Of a stretch of DNA of 35,858 nucleotides, positions 8,197-16,328 are shown in pieces (position 1 is the first letter of the stretch; each line of letters begins with the position of its first letter). The stretch spans positions 1 through 35,858 of the forward strand of contig JAFXHA010000051.1 of assembly GCA_017536635.1 (NCBI GenBank), written 5' to 3'. A program made the translations under genes and the position numbers. A model generated the notes under the pieces. The model was not told the origin of the DNA, searched no databases, and saw only the letters and a list, made by a program, of their open reading frames with translations. This stretch comes from Clostridia bacterium. GTDB taxonomy: Bacteria > Bacillota > Clostridia > Oscillospirales > CAG-272.

Positions 8197-8233
8197 GAAG
8201 CTTCCGGTGCCAAAGCACCGTAAGCTTCTTTTT
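8197..8233 (+). terminator. Intrinsic terminator of the attenuator, before DAHP synthase
   Basis: A 14-pair stem with one mismatch (left arm 8197-8210, right arm 8215-8228, loop CAAA) is followed by TTTTT and further T-rich sequence. It ends 31 bases before the DAHP synthase ATG, so it would stop transcription before the operon unless an alternative structure forms. GCTGCGGATTC (from 8147) could pair imperfectly with the left arm, and GGTGTTTT (8137-8144) with AAAGCACC (8212-8219) of the right arm. Confidence 0.88.
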
Positions 8234-8264
8234 GATTTTATTTTTATTATTTTGGAGGCAAATT

Positions 8265-9272
8265 ATGATAGCAGTTCTTAAAAGCGGAACAAGCGACAAG
8301 CAAATTGAAAATCTTACTTCCTGGCTCAAGGCTCAGGGGCTTGACGTACATATATCCAAGGGCAGCTCTCACACGGTAATCGGTCTTGTGGGAGACACAA
8401 GCAAGATAGACGCGGATCTTATCGAGAGTCTTGAAATGGTTGACGCAGTCAAACGCATCAGCGAGCCCTTCAAGAACGCGAACAGGAAATTCCATCCCGA
8501 TGACACGGTAATCAACGTCGGTAATACGAGCATTGGCGGCGCGCAGTTTGCGTTTATTGCAGGTCCCTGCTCTGTTGAGAGCGAAGAACAGGTAATGGAG
8601 ATCGCAAAGGCGGTCAAGGCGGCAGGAGCTACGATGCTTCGCGGCGGAGCGTTCAAGCCCCGCACGTCTCCTTACGATTTCCAGGGACTCAAGGCTGACG
8701 GAATCGAGATCCTGCTCAAAGCCAAGGCGGCAACGGGACTGCCTATCGTTACCGAAATAATGAATGCTAACCATCTTCCTATGTTCGAGGACGTTGACGT
8801 CATTCAGGTAGGTGCGAGAAATATGCAGAACTTTGAGCTCCTCAAGGAACTTGGAAGAACAAATAAGACCATTCTCTTGAAGCGCGGACTCGCAAATACG
8901 CTCAAGGAGCTTCTTATGTCCGCCGAATATATTATGGCAGGCGGCAACGAGAATATCATTCTCTGCGAGCGCGGAATAAGAACCTTTGAGACGTACACAA
9001 GAAACACGCTCGATCTGTCGGCTGTTCCGATGCTTCAGGAGCTGACACATCTACCGATAGTCATTGATCCCTCTCACGCAACGGGTATGGCAAGACTTGT
9101 AAAGCCTATGGCTATGGCAGCGGCTGCGGCAGGTGCTGACGGACTTATGATAGAGGTGCACAACGATCCCGCACACGCGCTCTGCGACGGACCTCAGTCT
9201 CTTACTCCCGACAAGTTTGCAGAGGTAACGGGAGCTGTAAACAAGGTGCTCGCGGCTATTTCGGAGGACTGA
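8265..9272 (+). CDS. aroF: DAHP synthase, type I-beta with N-terminal regulatory domain
   Basis: Condenses phosphoenolpyruvate and erythrose 4-phosphate to DAHP, the first step of the shikimate pathway. The 335-residue protein has a ferredoxin-like N-terminal domain (about 1-70) and a TIM barrel. The barrel shows FIAGPCSVES with metal ligand C102, LRGGAFKPRTSPYDFQG, QVGARNMQNF, LKRGL, CERGIRTFE and IDPSHATG. Thermotoga-type enzymes with this N-terminal domain are feedback-inhibited by Tyr and Phe, so enzyme control probably adds to the leader attenuator. GGAGG at 8254-8258 sets the ATG at 8265; an in-frame start at 8232 would lie in the terminator T-run. tyrA starts after one intervening base. 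Confidence 0.97.
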   Translation: MIAVLKSGTSDKQIENLTSWLKAQGLDVHISKGSSHTVIGLVGDTSKIDADLIESLEMVDAVKRISEPFKNANRKFHPDDTVINVGNTSIGGAQFAFIAGPCSVESEEQVMEIAKAVKAAGATMLRGGAFKPRTSPYDFQGLKADGIEILLKAKAATGLPIVTEIMNANHLPMFEDVDVIQVGARNMQNFELLKELGRTNKTILLKRGLANTLKELLMSAEYIMAGGNENIILCERGIRTFETYTRNTLDLSAVPMLQELTHLPIVIDPSHATGMARLVKPMAMAAAAAGADGLMIEVHNDPAHALCDGPQSLTPDKFAEVTGAVNKVLAAISED

Positions 9273-9273
9273 T

Positions 9274-10104
9274 ATGACGGTAGGAATTTGCGGTCTGGGT
9301 CTTATCGGCGGATCAATGGCAAAGGCGTACAAGGAGAGCGGTCATACGGTGCTTGCGTATGACATAAACGAATCGGCTCTCGGATACGCGTCGGTGGCGG
9401 GTATCATCGACGGCGTGCTTAACAGAGACAGCATAAAGGATTGCGAGCTGTTATTTGTAGCGCTCTATCCTCAAAAGGCGGTTGAATATATGAAAGAGAT
9501 CGCCGACGCGATCTCTCCGAGCACGGTAGTGATGGACCTTTGCGGAACTAAAAAAATGATATGCGAGTGCGGATTCGAGCTTGCAAAGCAATACGGATTC
9601 ACCTTTGTAGGCGGACACCCTATGGCCGGAACTCAGTACTCGGGAATAAAATACGCCAAGGCTACTCTTTTCAAGGGCGCGCCTATGGTTCTCGTTCCCC
9701 CGATATACGACGACATTGCCTTTCTTGACAACATAAAACGACTGCTCGCGCCTGCGGGATTCGGAAGAATAACGGTTACCACGGCAGAGGCTCACGACAA
9801 GGTCATAGCGTTTACCTCTCAGCTTGCGCACGTGGTTTCAAACGCATACGTTAAAAGCCCGTCCGCACGCGGACACAAGGGCTTCTCGGCGGGAAGCTAC
9901 AAGGATATGACGCGAGTCGCATGGCTCAATGAATACATGTGGACCGAGCTGTTTTTGGAAAACAAGGAGCCCTTGCTTTTTGAAATAGATTCCATAATCA
10001 ATTCTCTTTCCGAATACAGAGACGCCATTGCCGCGGACGACGCGGACAAGCTTCGCGATCTGCTCAGGGACGGAAGAGTAGCAAAAGAACAAATAGACGG
10101 ATAA
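9274..10104 (+). CDS. tyrA: Prephenate dehydrogenase
   Basis: Oxidatively decarboxylates prephenate to 4-hydroxyphenylpyruvate, the Tyr branch. The 276-residue protein is the core form: an N-terminal Rossmann domain (GLGLIGGS, 7-14; D30 at the end of strand 2 suggests NAD preference) and a helical C-terminal domain. The HPMAGT motif is at 115-120 with the active-site His. There is no ACT domain at the C-terminus, so feedback inhibition by Tyr is less likely through this protein. It begins one base after the DAHP synthase stop. Arogenate specificity cannot be excluded. Confidence 0.94.
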   Translation: MTVGICGLGLIGGSMAKAYKESGHTVLAYDINESALGYASVAGIIDGVLNRDSIKDCELLFVALYPQKAVEYMKEIADAISPSTVVMDLCGTKKMICECGFELAKQYGFTFVGGHPMAGTQYSGIKYAKATLFKGAPMVLVPPIYDDIAFLDNIKRLLAPAGFGRITVTTAEAHDKVIAFTSQLAHVVSNAYVKSPSARGHKGFSAGSYKDMTRVAWLNEYMWTELFLENKEPLLFEIDSIINSLSEYRDAIAADDADKLRDLLRDGRVAKEQIDG

Positions 10105-10117
10105 AAAGGATTTAGTT

Positions 10118-11176
10118 ATGACGACAGTAACTGTTAACGCTTCAACCTCATACGACATAATCATCGGAAGGGATCTGCTGAAGAACACGGGAGAGCTCTG
10201 CGCCGAAGTGTTAAAACCCTGCAAGCTCTGTATCGTTACAGACGACACGGTGGCATCACTCTATCTTGAAACGGTAGAGGCATCTTTGTGCGCTTCGGGC
10301 TTTGACACTATGCGCTTTATATTTTCGCACGGAGAAGAATCCAAGAATACCCATACACTCGTGGAGCTTCTTGAATTTCTTGCGGCATCGGGGCTTACAC
10401 GCTCGGACTGCCTTATCGCGCTTGGCGGCGGTGTTGTAGGAGATCTTTGCGGCTTTGCGGCGGCGGTTTATATGCGAGGTATCAAATTCGTACAGATCCC
10501 CACGACTCTGCTTGCGGCGGTAGATTCCTCGGTAGGCGGAAAAACGGCGGTGGATCTGAGGGCGGGTAAAAATCTCATGGGGGCGTTCCATCAGCCCACT
10601 CGCGTTATCTGCGATTATCTTACGCTCGACACACTTACGCCCGAAATATTCGCAGACGGCTGTGCCGAGGTAATAAAGTATGGCGTAATAAACGACAAAG
10701 ACTTTTTTGAAATATTCAAAAAAGGTATAAAGGAAAATATTGAAGAGGTTATCGCGCGTTGCGTTGCAAACAAGCGAGATATTGTCGAGAAAGACGAATT
10801 TGACAGCGGTAAGCGTCAGCTTCTCAACCTTGGACATACAATAGGACACGCGATAGAGCTTCTTTCGGATTTCACGATAACTCACGGCTCTGCGGTATCT
10901 ATCGGTATGGTGATAGTTACGCGCGCGGCTGTAAACACGGGGCTTTGTCCAAAAGAAGATCTTGAGCTTCTTCTCGATACCCTGAATCGTGCTTCCCTGC
11001 CCGTTGAATGCAATTTCAGCGCAGAGGAGCTTGCCTCCGCTGCGCTCCTTGACAAAAAGCGCTCAGGCGGCAGCATTACGCTTGTAGTTCCATATGCACT
11101 TGGAGATTCAAGACTTGTGAAAACGCCTGTTGACAAGCTTTGCGAATTTATCTCCAAGGGACTTGAAGGAGCATGA
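10118..11176 (+). CDS. aroB: 3-dehydroquinate synthase
   Basis: Converts DAHP to 3-dehydroquinate using bound NAD and a divalent metal. The 352 residues contain the NAD-binding LGGGVVGDLCGFAA (102-115), the DSSVGGKTAVD loop (136-146), CAEVIKYG with a metal-binding Glu, and HTIGHAIE with a metal-binding His. An AAAAGGA ribosome site precedes the ATG. The end overlaps the ribosome site of aroA, whose ATG starts one base after this stop. Confidence 0.97.
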   Translation: MTTVTVNASTSYDIIIGRDLLKNTGELCAEVLKPCKLCIVTDDTVASLYLETVEASLCASGFDTMRFIFSHGEESKNTHTLVELLEFLAASGLTRSDCLIALGGGVVGDLCGFAAAVYMRGIKFVQIPTTLLAAVDSSVGGKTAVDLRAGKNLMGAFHQPTRVICDYLTLDTLTPEIFADGCAEVIKYGVINDKDFFEIFKKGIKENIEEVIARCVANKRDIVEKDEFDSGKRQLLNLGHTIGHAIELLSDFTITHGSAVSIGMVIVTRAAVNTGLCPKEDLELLLDTLNRASLPVECNFSAEELASAALLDKKRSGGSITLVVPYALGDSRLVKTPVDKLCEFISKGLEGA

Positions 11177-11177
11177 T

Positions 11178-12437
11178 ATGAACGTTGTTATTTCTCCGTC
11201 ATCGGCCTTTGGTACTGTCAGGGCTATAGCATCAAAATCGGTCGCGCACAGAGCGCTTATCTGTGCGGCGTTTGCCGATACCGAAACGAAAATCAGATGT
11301 GAGCAGCTAAACAAGGATATAGAGGCTACGGCAAGATGTCTTGAAGCGATAGGCGCAAAGATATCTTACTCGGCTCCCTTTTTCACAGTCTCTCCCGTAA
11401 AAAGCGCGTCGGAGCACGCTATACTTTACTGTGGCGAGAGCGGCTCGACGCTCAGATTTTTACTTCCCGTAGTATCGGCTCTCGGATTGAACGCATCATT
11501 CGTTATGGAAGGCAGGCTTCCGCAGAGACCTCTCTCTCCGCTTTACGAGGAACTTTGCGCGCACGGCGCCGCTCTCTCTCCTCAAGGCGAGAATCCGTTC
11601 ATATCTAAGGGTAAGCTGTCCGCAACTGAATTTTCCATACGCGGCGACGTATCCTCGCAGTTTATCAGCGGTCTGCTTTTTGCATCAGTACTTATGGGTG
11701 GCGGTATAAAAATAAATATTATCGGCGAGACAGAATCCTCCGCATACATAGATATGACAGTTCAAGCACTCACGCTTTTCGGAGTAAAGGTATGCAAGCT
11801 TGAGCACGGATACGAGATCCCTTGCAACTGCAAGCTGATATCCCCTCATTCTCTTGACGTCGAGGGAGATTGGTCGAACGCCGCATTTCCGCTTTGTATG
11901 GGCGCTATTGGCGGATCGGTTGAGGTAACAGGTCTTAATCCCGAATCGCTCCAGGGCGACAAGAAGATAATTGACGTTTTACAAAAATTCGGGGCAGACG
12001 TAAAATACTCGAACGGCGCTTATACGGTTTCATCCGACTGTGAGCTTTGCGGGATAGAGCTCGACGCGTCTGAAATACCCGATCTCGTTCCCGTTATCGC
12101 AACAGTTGCGGCGGTAGCCAAGGGTGAGACAAGAATAATCGGCGCTGCGCGCTTGCGTATAAAGGAAAGCGACCGACTTGACGCCATAACAAAAGCACTT
12201 ACGGCACTCGGAGCTGATATAAAGGAAACTGAGGACGGACTTGTAATTTGCGGCAAGCCCTCTTTGCGCGGCGGTCAGGTCGATTCATTCAACGACCACA
12301 GAATTGCCATGAGCGCTGCCGTCGCCTCGGTCGTCTGCAATAGTGAGGTAACTGTAAACGGCGCACAATGCGTCGAAAAATCCTATCCTGCTTTCTGGAA
12401 CGATGCGTGTTCGCTTGGCTTGAAAATCACAAAATAA
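11178..12437 (+). CDS. aroA: 3-phosphoshikimate 1-carboxyvinyltransferase (EPSP synthase)
   Basis: Adds the enolpyruvyl group of PEP to shikimate 3-phosphate; it is the target of glyphosate. The 419-residue protein shows the N-terminal substrate loop K20-S21 and R25 (ASKSVAHRAL), GESGSTLRFLLP (the PEP loop, with the variable residue after GESGS), GRLPQRPLSPL, DWSNAAFPL-type sequence in EGDWSNAA, KESDRLDAI and FNDHRIAMS. The start at 11178 follows AAGGAG. A longer in-frame start at 11130 lies inside aroB and has no ribosome site. A promoter follows within 20 bases of the stop. Confidence 0.96.
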   Translation: MNVVISPSSAFGTVRAIASKSVAHRALICAAFADTETKIRCEQLNKDIEATARCLEAIGAKISYSAPFFTVSPVKSASEHAILYCGESGSTLRFLLPVVSALGLNASFVMEGRLPQRPLSPLYEELCAHGAALSPQGENPFISKGKLSATEFSIRGDVSSQFISGLLFASVLMGGGIKINIIGETESSAYIDMTVQALTLFGVKVCKLEHGYEIPCNCKLISPHSLDVEGDWSNAAFPLCMGAIGGSVEVTGLNPESLQGDKKIIDVLQKFGADVKYSNGAYTVSSDCELCGIELDASEIPDLVPVIATVAAVAKGETRIIGAARLRIKESDRLDAITKALTALGADIKETEDGLVICGKPSLRGGQVDSFNDHRIAMSAAVASVVCNSEVTVNGAQCVEKSYPAFWNDACSLGLKITK

Positions 12438-12456
12438 TAATATTTTATAATAGTTA

Positions 12457-12485
12457 TTGAAAAAATCAAAAATATGTGATATAAT
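12457..12485 (+). promoter_or_regulatory. Internal promoter for the FAD protein and downstream aromatic genes
   Basis: TTGAAA (12457-12462) and a perfect TATAAT (12480-12485) are separated by 17 bases in the only sizeable AT-rich gap inside the aromatic operon. It would let the second half of the operon be expressed independently of the leader attenuator. Confidence 0.82.
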
Positions 12486-12536
12486 TATTTGTTGGTGGCC
12501 TTTAAATTACATTTTAAGTATTGAGAGGAAATTTTT

Positions 12537-13928
12537 ATGAACAAATATGACGTTATTATTGTCGGTGCAGGTCCTGCGGGTATTTTTACCGCTATTGAGA
12601 TGCTCAAGCTCGGAAGTAAGAAAAAAATACTGATAATTGAAAAAGGAAAGGCAATTGAAAATCGCCACTGTCCCAAGAACAAGACTAAGCAGTGCGTTTC
12701 CTGCAAGCCCTTCTGTCATATCACCACCGGATTCTCGGGCGCGGGTGCGTTTTCCGACGGAAAGCTCTCACTCAGCTACGAGGTCGGTGGAGACCTTCCC
12801 TCTCTTATCGGCGAGGGCGTAGCACAGGATCTTATTGACTACACCGATAAGATATACCTTGATTTCGGAGCTGATACTCATATTGAGGGAATTGGCAACA
12901 CCGATGAGGTCAAGGAGATAAGAAAGCGTGCTATTCAGGCAGGACTAAAGCTCGTTGACTGTCCTATCAGACATCTCGGCACGGAAAAAGCGCAGGACAT
13001 ATACTTTGCTATCGAGCAGCATTTGCTGAACAACGGAGTTGAAATACGCTTTGGCTGTGAATGTGTAAATCTCATTCTCAAGGATTCCGAGTGCCTCGGT
13101 GTTATCCTTCGCGAAGGCGGTATGGAGCACGAATATTACGCAGATCACACGGTCGTTGCTACGGGACGCCGCGGAGCTGACTGGCTTGAGAAGATATGCG
13201 AGGAGCATTCTATCGCCCATCTTCCCGGAACCGTCGATATCGGTGTGCGCGTTGAAATAAGAAACGAAATAATTGAAAAGATAAATGACGTGCTTTACGA
13301 ATCAAAGCTCATCGGATATCCGAAGCCCTTCAAAAACAAGGTGCGTACCTTCTGCCAGAATCCCGGCGGATTCGTAAGCCAGGAGAACTACGACAATGAC
13401 CTCGCGGTCGTAAACGGACATTCCTACAAGGATATCAAGTCGGACAACACCAATCTTGCTATTCTTTGCTCGCATAATTTCAGTGTTCCCTTCAATCAGC
13501 CTATCGCTTACGCGCAGAAGGTAGGAGAGCTTACGAATATGCTCGGAAACGGACAGATACTCGTACAGCGCTTTGGAGATATTCTCGACGGAAAGCGTAC
13601 CTGGCCTAAGGAGCTGGCGCAGTCCAATCTCCGTCCCACGCTTCCCGACGCGGTAGCGGGAGATATCACGGCGGCTATGCCTTACCGCGCTATGACAAAT
13701 ATCATCAACTTTATTCACGCGGTAGATCACGTCGTTCCCGGATTTGCTTCTCAGGAGACGCTTCTCTACTCGCCTGAGCTCAAGTTCTACTCCAACCGCG
13801 TAAAAATGGATGAGGATCTTAACACCAACGTTAAGGGACTTCACTGCCTCGGCGACTCGAGCGGCTGGACAAGAGGTCTTATGATGGCGTCCGTTATGGG
13901 CGTTCTTATGGGCAGAAAGCTCGTCTAA
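12537..13928 (+). CDS. NAD(P)/FAD-dependent oxidoreductase, COG2509-like
   Basis: A 463-residue flavoprotein of the uncharacterised FAD-dependent dehydrogenase group. The dinucleotide-binding GAGPAGIFTAIEML starts at residue 10. A cysteine cluster follows: C45, C53, C56 and C60 (spacing C-x7-C-x2-C-x3-C). Then come GFSGAGAFSDGKLSLS, VVATGRRGADWL, and a C-terminal FAD-contact motif GDSSGWTRGLMMAS. The cysteines could bind an iron-sulfur or zinc centre; this is inference. It has its own promoter and a GAGAGGAAA ribosome site. Its place between aroA and aroC is unusual and suggests either a link to aromatic metabolism or chance insertion. No reaction can be assigned. Confidence 0.88.
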   Translation: MNKYDVIIVGAGPAGIFTAIEMLKLGSKKKILIIEKGKAIENRHCPKNKTKQCVSCKPFCHITTGFSGAGAFSDGKLSLSYEVGGDLPSLIGEGVAQDLIDYTDKIYLDFGADTHIEGIGNTDEVKEIRKRAIQAGLKLVDCPIRHLGTEKAQDIYFAIEQHLLNNGVEIRFGCECVNLILKDSECLGVILREGGMEHEYYADHTVVATGRRGADWLEKICEEHSIAHLPGTVDIGVRVEIRNEIIEKINDVLYESKLIGYPKPFKNKVRTFCQNPGGFVSQENYDNDLAVVNGHSYKDIKSDNTNLAILCSHNFSVPFNQPIAYAQKVGELTNMLGNGQILVQRFGDILDGKRTWPKELAQSNLRPTLPDAVAGDITAAMPYRAMTNIINFIHAVDHVVPGFASQETLLYSPELKFYSNRVKMDEDLNTNVKGLHCLGDSSGWTRGLMMASVMGVLMGRKLV

Positions 13929-13948
13929 ATTCATAAAACAATTACGGC

Positions 13949-13980
13949 AAGGAGCCGTCGAGCCGGCTCGACGGCTCCTT
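13949..13980 (+). terminator. Perfect 32-base palindrome, internal hairpin before aroC
   Basis: Two 16-base arms (AAGGAGCCGTCGAGCC and its exact complement) form a very stable GC-rich hairpin in the 78-base gap before aroC. It is followed by CTGCCTTTAA, a poor T-run, so it may act as a weak terminator, a processing site or an mRNA stabiliser rather than a full stop. Confidence 0.6.
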
Positions 13981-14006
13981 CTGCCTTTAATCCTAAGGAG
14001 CAAATT

Positions 14007-15095
14007 ATGTCTACAAGCTACGGAAAAAATATAAACATCACCGTTTACGGCGGCTCACACGACGATCATATCGGCATCGTTGCGACAGGACTTCCGAAGG
14101 GTTTTGCATTTGACAATGATGAGCTCACTGCGTTTATGAAGCGCCGTGCTCCCGGTCAGAATGCTTTTTCCACACCGAGAAAGGAAGCCGATGCTCCCGT
14201 GTTCGTGTCGGGTGTAACGGACGGTCATATTCTCGACGGTCAGCGCTTTGAGGCAATAATTAAAAACACTAATCAGCGCTCGGCTGATTATAATAATCTT
14301 TCGTTTATCCCCCGCCCCTCTCACGCGGATTTTGCCGCAAGAGAAAAATACGGCGAGAGCGTGGACCTTCGCGGTGGCGGACATTTTTCGGGACGCCTTA
14401 CCGCACCTCTCTGCATCGTTGGCGGAATATGCCTGCAATATCTTAAAAGCCGTGGCATTCATATCGCGGCGCATCTTTACTCGGTTGGCGGCATAAAGGA
14501 TACGCCCTTCGATCTCGCAGGTGTTAGCACAAATGATTTTGAAATTTTAAATTCACGCACAGATTTTCCGGTTCTTGATGAGCAAGCGGGTGAAAAAATG
14601 CGTATACTAATAGAAAGCATACGCGCCGAGGGCGACTCTATCGGAGGCATAGTTGAATGTGCGGTGCTCGGTCTTCCCGCAGGACTTGGCGAGCATATGT
14701 TCGACGGCGTTGAGAACAGAATTTCTCAGATAGTATTCGGTATTCCCGCGGTTAAAGGCATTGAATTCGGAAACGGATTTGAGTGCGCGGCGCTAAAGGG
14801 ATCCGAAAATAATGATGCCTTTGTTACCGACGGCAAAAAAATATTCACCGCTACCAATAACTGCGGCGGCATACTCGGTGGAATGACGAGCTCTATGCCT
14901 CTCGTATTCCGCGCGGCGATGAAGCCCACCCCGTCAATATTCAAGGAGCAGGACAGTGTGGATATGGTCTCTATGCAACCCGTAAAGCTTAGCATCAAGG
15001 GTAGACACGACCCTTGTGTAGTGCTTCGTGCTGTGCCTGTTTTTGAGGCGGTGGCAGCCATTGCCATATGCGATATGCTTGCGGATAATAACTAA
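14007..15095 (+). CDS. aroC: Chorismate synthase
   Basis: Produces chorismate from EPSP using reduced FMN. The 362-residue length is normal. Conserved parts include the second active-site His region RPSHADF, the RGGGHFSGR loop, and the C-terminal NNCGGILGGMTSSMPLVFRAAMKPTPSI. The N-terminal motif, usually GESHG, reads GGSHDD here with H18 kept but the Glu and second Gly changed. TAAGGAG precedes the start. The FMN-reducing partner is not obvious, although the neighbouring flavoprotein is a tempting candidate (inference). Confidence 0.95.
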   Translation: MSTSYGKNINITVYGGSHDDHIGIVATGLPKGFAFDNDELTAFMKRRAPGQNAFSTPRKEADAPVFVSGVTDGHILDGQRFEAIIKNTNQRSADYNNLSFIPRPSHADFAAREKYGESVDLRGGGHFSGRLTAPLCIVGGICLQYLKSRGIHIAAHLYSVGGIKDTPFDLAGVSTNDFEILNSRTDFPVLDEQAGEKMRILIESIRAEGDSIGGIVECAVLGLPAGLGEHMFDGVENRISQIVFGIPAVKGIEFGNGFECAALKGSENNDAFVTDGKKIFTATNNCGGILGGMTSSMPLVFRAAMKPTPSIFKEQDSVDMVSMQPVKLSIKGRHDPCVVLRAVPVFEAVAAIAICDMLADNN

Positions 15096-15119
15096 TTAAC
15101 TTCTGAAAGCGAACCTACC

Positions 15120-16307
15120 ATGAAACTCTCGGCAAAACACACGCTGAAGGCCTGTTACGTGGGATATCTCACACAGGCTCTCACGATAAACTTTGCGCCT
15201 CTTTTATTTCTTACGTTTGAAAAAGAATACGACATTTCCCTCGGAAAGATAAGTCTGCTTATCGGAATAAGCTTTCTGACGCAGCTTCTTTGCGATGCTT
15301 GCGCGGCAAGATTCCCTAATTTCTTCAAGCCGCGTCTCTCTGCTATAATCGCACACGTTCTTGCGGTAATCGGTCTTACGGGATACGCTTATCTTCCGAA
15401 AATACTTCCCTCGGCATATTTGGGACTCGTGATATGCGTGATAGTAACCGCGGTGGGCGGCGGCATTATCGAGGTACTGATAAGTCCTATTGCCGAAGCC
15501 TGTCCGACAACGAGAAAAAGTGCGAATATGAGCCTGCTTCACTCCTTTTACAGCTGGGGTCAGGCGGGAGTCGTACTGCTTTCCACGCTGTTTTTCACGG
15601 TATTTGATATTTCCAATTGGCAGATACTTGCTTGCCTTTGGGCAATAATTCCCGCAATTGGCGCAATATCCTTTATATTCGTTCCAATATACAATATTCC
15701 TACTGAGTTAGGCAAAGAAAAATCAAAAAGCAAAAGCAAGGGCCTTTTCGCGCTGTTATTCCTTATGATGTTCTGCGCGGGCGCGGCGGAGATGGCTATG
15801 TCTCAATGGGCATCGACCTTTGCAGAATCGGGACTTGGTGTTCCGAAGGCGGTCGGCGACATTCTCGGTCCGTGTCTGTTCGGAATATTTATGGGCTCAG
15901 CAAGAGTATTTTACGCAAAATGCAGTGAAAAGATACGGCTTGAGCGATTTATGCTGATATCTGCTATTCTCTGCCTTGGCTCATATCTGCTCTCAGCGCT
16001 TGCCGCACCTCCGATAATATCACTTCTCGGATGCGCGCTATGCGGCCTGTCGGTAGGCATAATGTGGCCGGGAACTTACAGCCTTGCGGCAAAAAAAATG
16101 CCGTTTGGCGGCGTGAGAATGTTCGCCTTGCTCGCGCTTGGCGGCGACGTAGGATGCCTTGCGGGTCCTACGGCGGCAGGCTGGATAGCCGATGCCGCAG
16201 GCGGAAATCTAAAGCTCTCTTTCCTTATATCTGCTATATTCCCTCTTGCGATAATACTTATAGTTATTGCAATATTCGGGGTTAAAAGTTTTAAAAAATC
16301 TGTATAA
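15120..16307 (+). CDS. MFS permease in the aromatic operon
   Basis: A 395-residue major facilitator superfamily protein with about 12 hydrophobic segments and a charged central loop (ELGKEKSKSKSKG, around 200). It looks closest to the sugar/FHS-like clade, with SFYSWGQAGVVLLS in helix 5 and GLSVGIMWPGTYSLAAKKMP in the C-half, but substrate is not readable from sequence. No clear ribosome site precedes its ATG, suggesting translation by coupling or low expression. Because it lies between aroC and pheA in an otherwise biosynthetic operon, it may export or import an aromatic compound; this is inference from position only. Confidence 0.85.
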   Translation: MKLSAKHTLKACYVGYLTQALTINFAPLLFLTFEKEYDISLGKISLLIGISFLTQLLCDACAARFPNFFKPRLSAIIAHVLAVIGLTGYAYLPKILPSAYLGLVICVIVTAVGGGIIEVLISPIAEACPTTRKSANMSLLHSFYSWGQAGVVLLSTLFFTVFDISNWQILACLWAIIPAIGAISFIFVPIYNIPTELGKEKSKSKSKGLFALLFLMMFCAGAAEMAMSQWASTFAESGLGVPKAVGDILGPCLFGIFMGSARVFYAKCSEKIRLERFMLISAILCLGSYLLSALAAPPIISLLGCALCGLSVGIMWPGTYSLAAKKMPFGGVRMFALLALGGDVGCLAGPTAAGWIADAAGGNLKLSFLISAIFPLAIILIVIAIFGVKSFKKSV

Positions 16308-16328
16308 ACAATTTTAGGAAGTAAAAGC

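Noticed and set aside
8247..9050. A 267-codon minus-strand frame opposite DAHP synthase.
   Set aside because: Shadow of a highly conserved gene; composition is rich in Cys, Arg and His and has no family motif.
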